DNA of 64,000 nt from an uncultured Eubacterium sp. Lineage in GTDB: Bacteria > Bacillota > Clostridia > Lachnospirales > Lachnospiraceae. The position numbers were made by a program, and so were the translations under genes. Numbering within the stretch: the first letter of the stretch is position 1; each line of letters opens with the position of its first letter. The notes under the pieces were generated by a model, which was given only the letters and a program-made list of their open reading frames with translations, made no database searches and was not told where the DNA came from. Below are positions 41,496-49,983 of this stretch, one piece after another. The stretch is from contig CAJTXO010000004.1 of NCBI GenBank assembly GCA_910583555.1, positions 84,381 to 148,380 on the forward strand. The letters are read 5' to 3'.

Positions 41496-42128
41496 TTATG
41501 GAACACGGGTCGGTGAGGCGGATGGCGCCGCCTGTCCGCCTCGGTCCGGTCCGGATACCAGGGAAAACGGCTTCATCGTAAAAGACACCTTGCCGACGAT
41601 CTGATCCTTTTTTACATTTCCGAAACTGGCATTTCTGCTGTCATCCGAATCGATCCTTGAATCACATAAAACAAAATATTCGTCGTCTGCCAGTTTGATC
41701 TCCTGTTCCGCGATGCCTGCTGTCGTCATGGCGGCGTATTTATACTTTTCCTTTAACTCGTCTCCATTAATATAAATCCTGCCATCCACAATCTGCACCG
41801 TTTCCCCGGGCAGTCCGATGACACGGCGGAATGTCATGAGCGGTTCCTCCCCGCCGTCGCTGTCCCATTCTTTATCATAAAAAGCGATCACATCCTCCCG
41901 GTCAGGTGAAAATACAAGGTAGGCCTTTGTGTTGATGAACACTTCCTCCCCGTTGTAAAGAGTAGGTTCCATCGCTGAACCGACCGTACTCGTCCGGCGG
42001 ATGCAAAAATAGATGAGCAGATAAGCAAGCGCGATGACAACTGCGATCTCCACAAGCCAGATGACGCACTCCTTCAACATTTTTTTCCACTTATTCTTCC
42101 GTATTTCCTCTTCAAAATTCAAATTCAT
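41496..42128 (-). CDS. Signal peptidase I-like protein with catalytic Lys replaced by Arg
   Basis: A 210-residue S26 family member with one transmembrane helix (about 23-43) and the nucleophile region STVGSAMEPTLYNGE (Ser51). The catalytic base position reads TFRRVIGLPGE: Arg101 stands where paralogues A-C have Lys (KR). The downstream box VLCDSRIDSDDSR has Cys in place of the glycine of LGDNR. Both changes were confirmed on the DNA. The fold is retained and the gene is intact, with a good ribosome binding site, so it is probably a pseudoprotease or a signal peptidase with altered chemistry. It sits in the usual rplS-sip-rbgA place. Confidence 0.85.
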   Translation of the reverse strand: MNLNFEEEIRKNKWKKMLKECVIWLVEIAVVIALAYLLIYFCIRRTSTVGSAMEPTLYNGEEVFINTKAYLVFSPDREDVIAFYDKEWDSDGGEEPLMTFRRVIGLPGETVQIVDGRIYINGDELKEKYKYAAMTTAGIAEQEIKLADDEYFVLCDSRIDSDDSRNASFGNVKKDQIVGKVSFTMKPFSLVSGPDRGGQAAPSASPTRVP

Positions 42129-42173
42129 GTCATTTCCCCAAAACCACTAAATACAATACCACGAGATAGAAAT

Positions 42174-42210
42174 ATAGTGTATGCCATGTTTCATCCATAA
42201 CATACACTAT
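42174..42210 (-). terminator. Hairpin after rplS
   Basis: ATAGTGTATG (42174-42183) and CATACACTAT (42201-42210) form a perfect 10-bp stem just after the rplS stop; the following T run on the minus strand is weak. Confidence 0.5.
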
Positions 42211-42229
42211 GTTGGTCACTCTTGTCAGA

Positions 42230-42577
42230 TCAGCGTACGCGCTCTTTAACTTTGGCAGCCTTACCTACGCGGTCACGCAGATAATAAAGTTTCGCACGTC
42301 TTATCTTACCTCTTCTTACCACTTCAATCTTTTCTACGATCGGCGAGTGCAGAGGCCATGTCTTCTCCACGCCGATGCCGTTGGAATTTTTGCGGACCGT
42401 AAATGTCTCACGGCTGCTTCCGCCCTGCCTTTTCAGTACAACGCCTTCGAAAACCTGTGTTCTCTCACGATTTCCCTCGATTACCTTCGCGTGTACTTTC
42501 ACGGTGTCACCCACGGCAAACTCCGGAACGACTTCTTTCATCTGCGCTTCTTCGATTTTTCTGATCAATTCGTTCAT
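42230..42577 (-). CDS. rplS: 50S ribosomal protein L19
   Basis: Protein at the 30S-50S interface, 115 residues, with VKVIEGNRERTQVFEGVVLKRQGG-type core and the RRGKIRRAKLYYLRDRVGKAAKVKE end. The frame is open to 42700, but 42577 is the start, with GTAGGAGGAACAACAAA before it. Upstream leader of about 110 nt follows a near-consensus promoter divergent from ktrB. Confidence 0.97.
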   Translation of the reverse strand: MNELIRKIEEAQMKEVVPEFAVGDTVKVHAKVIEGNRERTQVFEGVVLKRQGGSSRETFTVRKNSNGIGVEKTWPLHSPIVEKIEVVRRGKIRRAKLYYLRDRVGKAAKVKERVR

Positions 42578-42688
42578 TTTGTTGTTCCTCCTACATTTTT
42601 TGATGTTCTTAACGCAATAATACAAAGGCGGCATCCCGTCTATTACCGGCCGCAGCGCCAGAGGACCATCTATTTTTTCACAACATGA
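42578..42688 (-). ncRNA. Possible L19 leader (5' UTR of rplS)
   Basis: The leader contains GCGGC and GCCGC arms about 20 nt apart and an AAGAACATC segment before the ribosome binding site. L19 leaders are known in Firmicutes; this assignment rests on position and a short stem only. Confidence 0.35.
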
Positions 42689-42691
42689 AAA

Positions 42692-42720
42692 ATATAGCAT
42701 AAAAAGAGGGAAACGTCAAG
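42692..42720 (-). promoter_or_regulatory. rplS promoter
   Basis: Minus strand TTGACG (42720-42715), 17-bp spacer, TATATT (42697-42692). Confidence 0.75.
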
Positions 42721-42736
42721 AACTTTTTCCCATTTC

Positions 42737-42765
42737 TTGACTTTTGGATGGCCCGCTATTATACT
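42737..42765 (+). promoter_or_regulatory. ktrB promoter
   Basis: TTGACT (42737-42742), 17-bp spacer, TATACT (42760-42765), divergent from rplS. Confidence 0.75.
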
Positions 42766-42797
42766 AAGTATATTAAAATGCGAGGGGGTACTCGAAC

Positions 42798-44141
42798 ATG
42801 TTATACAAATGGATGTACAAAATCAGTCCGACGCGGATCATCGCGCTGAGTTTTATCGCCGTGATCCTGACTGGTACATTTCTGCTCTGTCTTCCCGTTT
42901 CCTCCCGTACCGGCCAGTGGACGGAACCGATTGATGCCCTGTTTACCTCTACGAGCGCCACATGCGTGACCGGACTTGTCATCGCGGATACATTTACGAA
43001 CTGGTCGCTGTTTGGACAACTTGTCATCCTTGTCATGATACAGATCGGCGGTATCGGACTGATGACAGTCATATCGATGGTGTTCATCTTTATGAAACGG
43101 AAACTCAGCATGCAGGAGCGCATGGTCCTCATGCAGGCGGCGGGAAATGTCCAGGTCGGCGGCATGGTCCGGCTGATCCGCCGGATTCTAGGCGGTACCG
43201 CATGTATCGAAGGCGCCGGCGCGCTTTTGCTGGCCATCCGGTTCGTGCCGCGCATGGGGTGGGGTCAGGGCTTGTATTACGCCGTATTCCACTCGATCTC
43301 CGCGTTCTGCAACGCCGGTTTTGATCTGATGGGAAAACAGGAAGCGTTTTCTTCGTTTACCGCTTTTGCCGATGACTGGCTCGTCGGACTCACACTGGCG
43401 GGACTGATCATATTGGGCGGTATCGGATTTCTGGTTTGGGAGGATCTGTTAAAGAACAAGTGGCATGTCCGCCGCTATTCCCTGCACACGAAACTGATCC
43501 TTATCATGGCCGGCCTGATGTTATCCATCGGCACGGTCGGTTACTTTATTTTCGAAGGCGCCTATACGATGCAGGGCGACGATTTTGCGACCCGTCTCTT
43601 AAAATCGTTTTTTGCGTCTACAACGATGAGGACAGCCGGCTTCAATACGATCGATTACAGCCAGATGTCTCCCTCCTCTGTCCTCCTCTCGATCACTCTC
43701 ATGATGATCGGAGGAAGTCCGGGCTCGACAGCCGGCGGCATTAAGACGACTACGATCGCCGTTATTTTTATCGCGATGGTTTCGATGGCAAAAGGAAATT
43801 CGGACACGACGATCTTTAAAAAGCGTCTCGGAAAAGACCTGGTCAAGCAGGCAGCTGTCATTATCATCGTCTATTTAACGTATGTGGTCATCGGCACGAT
43901 GCTCATCTGCCACATCGAGGGCATTTCCCTGGCTTCGGCCTCCTTTGAAACAACATCGGCCGTATGTACCGTGGGCGTCACGATGGGTATCACGCCCGCT
44001 CTGGGAACCATCTCCCGCCTGCTCTTGATCCTGTTCATGTTCAGCGGGCGCATCGGCGGTTTCTCCCTGATGCTCGTACTCGGTGAGCTGGATAAACAGC
44101 CGCCGATGAAACGGCCGAAGGAAAAGATCCTGATCGGCTAA
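42798..44141 (+). CDS. ktrB: Potassium uptake protein KtrB (TrkH/KtrB family)
   Basis: Membrane pore of a KtrAB-type potassium transporter, 447 residues. The four pore loops are visible: TSTSATCVTGL, SISAFCNAGFD, TMRTAGFNTID and ETTSAVCTVGVT, each with its filter glycine, between pairs of membrane helices. Ribosome binding site GAGGGGGTACTCGAAC. It is followed by ktrA after about 70 bp. Length fits KtrB rather than TrkH. Confidence 0.95.
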   Translation: MLYKWMYKISPTRIIALSFIAVILTGTFLLCLPVSSRTGQWTEPIDALFTSTSATCVTGLVIADTFTNWSLFGQLVILVMIQIGGIGLMTVISMVFIFMKRKLSMQERMVLMQAAGNVQVGGMVRLIRRILGGTACIEGAGALLLAIRFVPRMGWGQGLYYAVFHSISAFCNAGFDLMGKQEAFSSFTAFADDWLVGLTLAGLIILGGIGFLVWEDLLKNKWHVRRYSLHTKLILIMAGLMLSIGTVGYFIFEGAYTMQGDDFATRLLKSFFASTTMRTAGFNTIDYSQMSPSSVLLSITLMMIGGSPGSTAGGIKTTTIAVIFIAMVSMAKGNSDTTIFKKRLGKDLVKQAAVIIIVYLTYVVIGTMLICHIEGISLASASFETTSAVCTVGVTMGITPALGTISRLLLILFMFSGRIGGFSLMLVLGELDKQPPMKRPKEKILIG

Positions 44142-44212
44142 AGAACCGAAAAAAACAGCGTTCTTCAAAAAAATGTGAAGCAGCTTTTCTAAAACAAAAA
44201 TGGAGGAAATTT

Positions 44213-44872
44213 ATGAAATCAATATTAGTCATTGGAATGGGAACCCTCGGCGCCTGCCTGGCCGCAAAAATGCAGGAACTCGGAAACGATGTGATGGTCA
44301 TTGACAAAAACGAGGAGCGGATCCAGGAATTATCGACGATCTTTAGCGACGCGATCGCGGGAGACTGCACAAATCCAGCCGTCCTGCAGAGCATCGGCGT
44401 CAATAACTTCGACTACTGCTTTGTGGCGATCGGTGAAAATTTTTATGCCTCGCTGGAAATCACCTGTATCTTAAAAGAACAGGGAGCCTCCTGTGTGATC
44501 TCCAAAGCAAAGCAGGCGCGCCAGGCCGAATTTTTAAAAAAGATCGGCGCCGACGAAGTGTTTTTCCCCGAACGGGAGATTGCGGAAAAACTTGCCGTCC
44601 GCTACAACGCCACCAATATTTTTGACTACATCGAGCTGACGGCGGACTGCTCCATTTTTGACCTTCCGATCATCCCGGAATGGAAGGGCCGGTCCATCGT
44701 CGAGATCAACGTGCGATCCACATATAATGTGAACATCATCGCCATCAAAAACGGCGAAAAGATCGATCCGATGCCATCCGGCGATTACCGATTTCAGGAA
44801 CATGACCAGATCGTCGTCATCGGAAAGTCCGAAGATGTGTTCCGGCTTTCCGCGCAGACGACATCTGTTTAA
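44213..44872 (+). CDS. ktrA: Potassium uptake regulatory protein KtrA
   Basis: Cytoplasmic RCK gating ring subunit of the potassium transporter, 219 residues. The N-terminal nucleotide-binding Rossmann fold reads VIGMGTLGACLAAKM with the acidic end of beta2 (VIDKNEER); an RCK_C domain follows from about residue 135. The start has TGGAGGAAATTT. Cotranscribed with ktrB; convergent with carB. Confidence 0.95.
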   Translation: MKSILVIGMGTLGACLAAKMQELGNDVMVIDKNEERIQELSTIFSDAIAGDCTNPAVLQSIGVNNFDYCFVAIGENFYASLEITCILKEQGASCVISKAKQARQAEFLKKIGADEVFFPEREIAEKLAVRYNATNIFDYIELTADCSIFDLPIIPEWKGRSIVEINVRSTYNVNIIAIKNGEKIDPMPSGDYRFQEHDQIVVIGKSEDVFRLSAQTTSV

Positions 44873-44911
44873 CCACCTATTTAGCGTTGTAACCGAAACG
44901 GCGTTCGGCGT

Positions 44912-47900
44912 TCAACATCCTTTCACTTCCGCTATATCAATGAGCGACATCCGGCTCGGATCCGTATGTTCCAGGCTCGTGAGCAAAGCATTTGCCGTGT
45001 CTAACGATGTCAGGCAGGTGACGCCGGTTTCGATCGATACACGGCGGATGAGGAATCCGTCGTGGGAGTTTTCTCCCTGTCTCGGAATGTCGATCACGAG
45101 GTCGATCTCGTGCCCGAGCAGAAGATCCATGAGCGTCGGCGCCTCCTGCTCGATCTTATTGACACCGATCACTTCCACGCCCGCCTCGGCCAATGCCTTC
45201 TGTGTCCCCCTCGTGGCGTAGATCTCATATCCAAGGGCCAAAAAACGTTTTGCCACTGAAACGGCATCCTTTTGTTCCTGCCTTCTTACCGTCATGATCA
45301 TTTTCTTATGTTTCGGAAGACAGATCCCTGCACCTAGAAATGCCTTTGAGAGCGCTTCATTAAATGTTTTCGCGATACCGAGGCACTCTCCGGTCGATTT
45401 CATCTCCGGCCCGAGGCTGATCTCGGCCCCGCGCAGTTTTTCAAACGAAAATACCGGCATTTTGATCGCGATATGTTCTGCTTTCTTTGCCAATCCGGAC
45501 GCAACACCTAACTCCCTCAGTTTCTTCCCGAGAATGACCTGCGAAGCCAGTTTGACGATGGGAATCCCCGTCACCTTACTGATATAAGGCACCGTGCGGG
45601 ACGAGCGGGGATTGACCTCGATGACGAACACCTGCTCCTCATAGACGATGAACTGAATATTGATCAGTCCGATCACATGAAGGGACTTTGCCAGTTTTTC
45701 CGTATAATCCACGATCACGTCCTGGGTGTCCGGGCCGATACTCTGTGCCGGATAGACGGAAATGCTGTCGCCTGAGTGGATGCCGGCCCGCTCGATATGT
45801 TCCATGATGCCGGGGATCAGTATCTCTTCGCCGTCACATACGGCGTCGACTTCAACCTCTTTCCCCATCAGGTATTTATCGACTAAGATTGGATGTTCCT
45901 GCACATGACGGTTGATGATGGACATAAATTCCATAATGTCGTCGTCGTTGATCGCGATCTGCATCCCCTGGCCGCCGAGCACGTAAGACGGGCGGACTAA
46001 CACCGGATAGCCGAGTTCATTGGCCGCGCGGATCGCCTCGTCCGCCGTGTAGACCGTATGGCCTTTCGGCCTCGGAATGCCGCATTCCTCCAAAATCGCG
46101 TCGAACAGTTCCCTGTCCTCCGCGGCATCTACATTTTCCGCGCTCGTACCGAAGATCGGCACACCCATATCCCGCAGCGCTTCCGTGAGTTTGATCGCCG
46201 TCTGTCCGCCAAACTGGACGACCGCACCGTCCGGCTGCTCAAGATCCACGATATTTGCCACGTCCTCCGCCGTCAGCGGCTCAAAATACAGTTTATTTGC
46301 CACGTCAAAATCGGTGCTGACCGTTTCCGGGTTATTGTTGACGATGATCGTCTCAAAACCGCTCTGTTCCAGCGACCAGGCGCTGTGCACCGAACAGAAA
46401 TCAAATTCAATGCCCTGGCCGATCCGGATCGGGCCGGATCCGAGAACGAGCACTTTTTTCTTCGTCCTCGTGGCATCCACCTCACACTGACTGCCAAAAC
46501 AGCTGTAATAATACGGGGTTGCCGCCTCAAACTCCGCGGCGCACGTATCTACCATCTTAAACGATGCGGTAATGCCGTGTTTGATCCGCATACCACGGAC
46601 CTCCCGCTCGTTCATCCCCGTATACTCCGCGATGACGCGGTCCGGAAACTCGATGCGTTTGGCCTCGGACAGAAGCTCTGCCGTCAGCGTTTCGTTTTTC
46701 AGCCGCTGCTCCATCTCTACGAGGATCGCGATTTTATCAATAAACCATTTGTCGATTTTTGTTATTTCGTGTATCTCGCTGTACGTAGCGCCCTTGCGGA
46801 TCAGTTCCGCGATCACGAAAATCCGCCGGTCATCCACGATCTCCACCCGTTCGAGCAGTTCCTCTTTCGAGCGGTCGGTATACCTCCCGATATCAAGGCT
46901 GTCAATGTGCTGCTCGAGGGAGCGGAGCGCTTTCATCAGCGCCCCTTCAAAGTTCGTACAGATGCTCATGACCTCACCGGTCGCTTTCATCTGCGTCGTC
47001 AGCGTCCGTTTCGCCTTGATAAATTTATCGAACGGGAGCCTCGGGATCTTGACAACACAATAATCGAGTGCCGGCTCGAAGCTGGCAAACGTCTTACCCG
47101 TCACCGCGTTCGGGATTTCATCGAGCGTGTAGCCGAGCGCGATCTTGGCCGCCACCTTCGCGATCGGATACCCCGTCGCCTTCGACGCAAGGGCCGACGA
47201 ACGGCTCACGCGCGGATTGACCTCGATGACACAGTATTCAAATGATTCGGGGTGCAGGGCAAACTGCACGTTGCACCCCCCGGTAATGTTAAGTTCCGTA
47301 ATGATATTGAGCGCCGATGAACGGAGCATCTGATACTCTTTGTCGGAGAGTGTCTGCGACGGCGCTACGACGATGCTGTCCCCGGTGTGAACGCCGACCG
47401 GATCAAGGTTTTCCATATTGCACACCGTGATGCAGTTTCCGCTGCCGTCGCGCATGACTTCATATTCGATCTCCTTCCAACCCGCGATACACCGCTCGAT
47501 CAGACACTGGCCTACACGGGACAGACGGAGTCCGTTGGCGCATATATCGCGCAATTCTTCCTCATTATCGGCAATCCCGCCGCCGCTGCCCCCGAGCGTA
47601 TACGCCGGACGGATGACGACCGGATACCCGATCGTATTCGTAAATGCGACAGCATCCTCTACCGTTTCCACGACCTCGCTTGCCGCGATCGGCTCCCCGA
47701 TCTTCTCCATCGTCTGTTTGAATGCCAGACGGTCTTCCGCCCGTTTGATCGTCTGGGACGTCGTACCGATCAGACGCACCTGCTGATCTGCCAAAAAACC
47801 GGACTCTTCCAGCTCCATTGCGATATTGAGCGCCGCCTGCCCGCCGAGCGTCGGCAGTACGCTGTCCGGCTTTTCCTTGCGGATGAGATTTTTTACTACA

Positions 47901-48115
47901 TCCGTCGTAAGCGGCTCGATATAGACCTTATCCGCAATTTCTTTGTCCGTCATGATCGTAGCCGGATTTGAATTGATGAGGACGACCTCGATCCCCTCTT
48001 CTTTCAGGGAACGGCACGCCTGCGTTCCCGCGTAATCAAATTCCGCCGCCTGTCCGATGACGATCGGCCCCGAACCGATGACCAGGACTTTCCTAATTCC
48101 TTTACTTTTTGGCAT
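44912..48115 (-). CDS. carB: Carbamoyl-phosphate synthase large subunit
   Basis: Makes carbamoyl phosphate for arginine and pyrimidines from bicarbonate, ammonia (from CarA) and two ATP. The 1067-residue protein has the tandem ATP-grasp halves, each beginning with KVLVIGSGPIVIGQ-like and KVLVLGSGPIRIGQ motifs (residues about 7 and 550), and a C-terminal MGS-like allosteric domain from about 935. Its start overlaps the end of carA by 14 bp. Last gene of the nitrogen operon. Confidence 0.97.
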   Translation of the reverse strand: MPKSKGIRKVLVIGSGPIVIGQAAEFDYAGTQACRSLKEEGIEVVLINSNPATIMTDKEIADKVYIEPLTTDVVKNLIRKEKPDSVLPTLGGQAALNIAMELEESGFLADQQVRLIGTTSQTIKRAEDRLAFKQTMEKIGEPIAASEVVETVEDAVAFTNTIGYPVVIRPAYTLGGSGGGIADNEEELRDICANGLRLSRVGQCLIERCIAGWKEIEYEVMRDGSGNCITVCNMENLDPVGVHTGDSIVVAPSQTLSDKEYQMLRSSALNIITELNITGGCNVQFALHPESFEYCVIEVNPRVSRSSALASKATGYPIAKVAAKIALGYTLDEIPNAVTGKTFASFEPALDYCVVKIPRLPFDKFIKAKRTLTTQMKATGEVMSICTNFEGALMKALRSLEQHIDSLDIGRYTDRSKEELLERVEIVDDRRIFVIAELIRKGATYSEIHEITKIDKWFIDKIAILVEMEQRLKNETLTAELLSEAKRIEFPDRVIAEYTGMNEREVRGMRIKHGITASFKMVDTCAAEFEAATPYYYSCFGSQCEVDATRTKKKVLVLGSGPIRIGQGIEFDFCSVHSAWSLEQSGFETIIVNNNPETVSTDFDVANKLYFEPLTAEDVANIVDLEQPDGAVVQFGGQTAIKLTEALRDMGVPIFGTSAENVDAAEDRELFDAILEECGIPRPKGHTVYTADEAIRAANELGYPVLVRPSYVLGGQGMQIAINDDDIMEFMSIINRHVQEHPILVDKYLMGKEVEVDAVCDGEEILIPGIMEHIERAGIHSGDSISVYPAQSIGPDTQDVIVDYTEKLAKSLHVIGLINIQFIVYEEQVFVIEVNPRSSRTVPYISKVTGIPIVKLASQVILGKKLRELGVASGLAKKAEHIAIKMPVFSFEKLRGAEISLGPEMKSTGECLGIAKTFNEALSKAFLGAGICLPKHKKMIMTVRRQEQKDAVSVAKRFLALGYEIYATRGTQKALAEAGVEVIGVNKIEQEAPTLMDLLLGHEIDLVIDIPRQGENSHDGFLIRRVSIETGVTCLTSLDTANALLTSLEHTDPSRMSLIDIAEVKGC

Positions 48116-49214
48116 CGTTTTCCTCCATATATGTCATAAATCGATCAAACAACACTTCCGAATCCCTCGGCCCGGCACAGGCTTCCGGGTGAAACTGCAC
48201 GGTAAAGACCGGCTTCTCCTTATATTTCAGTCCCTCCACCGTGCCATCGTTTACATTCACGAACGAAATGTCCGCCTTCTGTCTGGGAACGGTATCCGCC
48301 TTGACGACATAGCCGTGATTCTGGGATGAAATATACACGCGCCCGGTTTCTAAGTCCTTGACGGGATGATTGGCGCCGCGGTGCCCGTACTTCATTTTCT
48401 CCGTATCGGCGCCGTTAGCCAGCGCCATCAGCTGATGGCCGAGACAGATTGCGAAAACGGGGATCCCCGATTCGTAAATCTGTTTGATCGTTTCGATCAC
48501 CTCCGTACACTCCTTCGGATCCCCCGGCCCGTTTGTGATCATAATGCCGTCTGGATCTCCCTCTAAGATCACTTCCGCCTCCGTCCCCGCCGGATATACC
48601 GTGACCTCACATCCGCGCGCTAAAAGGCTTCTGGCAATATTCAATTTTGTCCCAACGTCAAGAATAGCAACCTTCTTCGTAACGGGAATGCTGCTATCTG
48701 TATCGATCTGCCCCGGTACGTATGTAACGGGTTGTTTCACCGTCACCTTGTTCACGACACCGAGAACCCTATATTGTTTTAACCGGCCGATCACGTCATC
48801 CAGCTCGTAATTTTCATTCGTTGTGATCATTCCGTTCATCGTCCCTTTTTCACGGAGGATCTTTGTGAGCGCGCGGGTGTCGATGCCCTCGATCCCCGGA
48901 ATGTTCTGTTCCACGAGAAAATCCTGGATACTCTGCTCATCCCGGAAGTTGCTGCCGAGCCGGGACAGCTCCCGGACGATGAACCCGTCCACACTCGATT
49001 GTTTCGATTCCATATCCTTCCGGCATATACCGTAATTCCCGATCAGCGGGTAGGTCATCGTCACGGCCTGTCCCGCATAACTCGGGTCTGTCAGCACTTC
49101 GAGATACCCCGTCATGGAAGTGTTGAACACGATCTCACTTATGACCTCTCTCGTGCTCCCGATACTTTTTCCCGAAAACACGGTTCCGTCTTCCAAAATC
49201 AAATAGGCTTTCAT
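48102..49214 (-). CDS. carA: Carbamoyl-phosphate synthase small subunit
   Basis: Glutaminase subunit that feeds ammonia to CarB, 370 residues. It begins MKAYLILEDGTVFSGKSIG; the class I glutamine amidotransferase nucleophile is in FAICLGHQL and the His/Glu of the triad in VQFHPEA. The frame is open to 49235, but 49214 has GGAGGGAAAGT. Directly downstream of the ANTAR gene, with two perfect hairpins in the gap. Confidence 0.96.
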   Translation of the reverse strand: MKAYLILEDGTVFSGKSIGSTREVISEIVFNTSMTGYLEVLTDPSYAGQAVTMTYPLIGNYGICRKDMESKQSSVDGFIVRELSRLGSNFRDEQSIQDFLVEQNIPGIEGIDTRALTKILREKGTMNGMITTNENYELDDVIGRLKQYRVLGVVNKVTVKQPVTYVPGQIDTDSSIPVTKKVAILDVGTKLNIARSLLARGCEVTVYPAGTEAEVILEGDPDGIMITNGPGDPKECTEVIETIKQIYESGIPVFAICLGHQLMALANGADTEKMKYGHRGANHPVKDLETGRVYISSQNHGYVVKADTVPRQKADISFVNVNDGTVEGLKYKEKPVFTVQFHPEACAGPRDSEVLFDRFMTYMEENDAKK

Positions 49215-49333
49215 ACTTTCCCTCCATGCGCGCACGTTTTTTGCGCATTACACAAGTTTGGGCGTGTGCGCACAAACTTGCAGAGTGAAAAATTCATTTT
49301 TCACTCTAACCTCATTTCTACCAAACCCAGACA
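49215..49333 (-). promoter_or_regulatory. Structured gap before carA: two perfect hairpins
   Basis: AGAGTGAAAAA and TTTTTCACTCT (49282-49307, four-base loop) and, nearer carA, CAAGTTTG and CAAACTTG around a 12-base loop (about 49254-49281) that itself contains the self-complementary GTGCGCAC. In RNA order both lie between the ANTAR stop and carA start. They could be a processing site, attenuator or the ANTAR protein's own target, since ANTAR proteins bind paired hairpins. The loops do not obviously match the known hexaloop rule. Confidence 0.6.
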
Positions 49334-49876
49334 TCATTCCAATGCCAGTATCATTTCCGCTGTCTCGATCAGATCATTGCCGCTGTCCATACTTAACTTC
49401 TGTATGTATTTGTGCGCCTCGGCTTCCGTCATCTGATTGCGCTCCATCAGGAGGGCTTTTGCCGCATCAAGCGTTTTCTGCTCTTCGGGTGACCGCCTCT
49501 TTGGCCGGGTCTTCTGACGGCGTTTCAGTTCCCTGGCGACATCCATCGTCATCATCCGCACCGTACTGACCAGCTCCTGCGTATGGATCGGCATCGCCAG
49601 ACATACAATGTCCTGGCTGTAACAGTCCTGGAGTTTCCTGGGACTTGCCACAAGTAACATCGAACATTCCCGCGGCAGATACCCGTACAGTTCGCTGTAG
49701 TGCATATCCGCCAGCTTATACCCGCACACGACCACGCCGCCATCGGAATCATTGGCCGCGCTGATGACCTGATACGCGCTGCTACATGCTAGTATATCAT
49801 CAAATCCGCTCCGGTTCAAAACATTTTTTATTTTTTTTGCATCGTCAAGTTTGGCAAATGCAACAATTACCCGCAT
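49334..49876 (-). CDS. ANTAR-domain antiterminator with a degenerate receiver domain
   Basis: A 180-residue protein with a CheY-like fold (1-115), a basic linker (RRQKTRPKRR, 119-128) and a C-terminal ANTAR RNA-binding domain (about 132-180, EEQKTLDAAKALLMERNQMTEAEAHKYIQKLSMDSG). ANTAR proteins relieve transcription termination by binding paired RNA hairpins. At the end of receiver strand 3, where a phospho-Asp should lie, the sequence is GVVVCGYKLADM, so phosphorylation control is unlikely. The best known ANTAR protein with such a pseudo-receiver is AmiR, controlled by its partner AmiC. The start at 49876 is chosen for spacing from GGAGGTG. The gene follows the glnA-like gene. Confidence 0.88.
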   Translation of the reverse strand: MRVIVAFAKLDDAKKIKNVLNRSGFDDILACSSAYQVISAANDSDGGVVVCGYKLADMHYSELYGYLPRECSMLLVASPRKLQDCYSQDIVCLAMPIHTQELVSTVRMMTMDVARELKRRQKTRPKRRSPEEQKTLDAAKALLMERNQMTEAEAHKYIQKLSMDSGNDLIETAEMILALE

Positions 49877-49983
49877 ATCCGTCATTCACCTCCGCCGGCG
49901 GCCTTTTTTATATTCTGTGTCGAACTTTCCAAGCGCATTCTGCACGCCATGTGCCCGCTGCGCGTTTTTGTCCCGCCCCCGGA

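Noticed and set aside
41496..42128. Possibility that the Arg in the fourth signal peptidase is a misreading of frame
   Set aside because: The codons TTC CGC CGT GTC ATC are in frame with the conserved GLPGE that follows, so the substitution is real in this sequence.
46058..47245. Long open frame of 395 codons on the plus strand inside carB
   Set aside because: It is antisense to a fully conserved carB; composition (Arg/His/Asp-rich) and lack of a ribosome binding site mark it as a shadow of high-GC codons.
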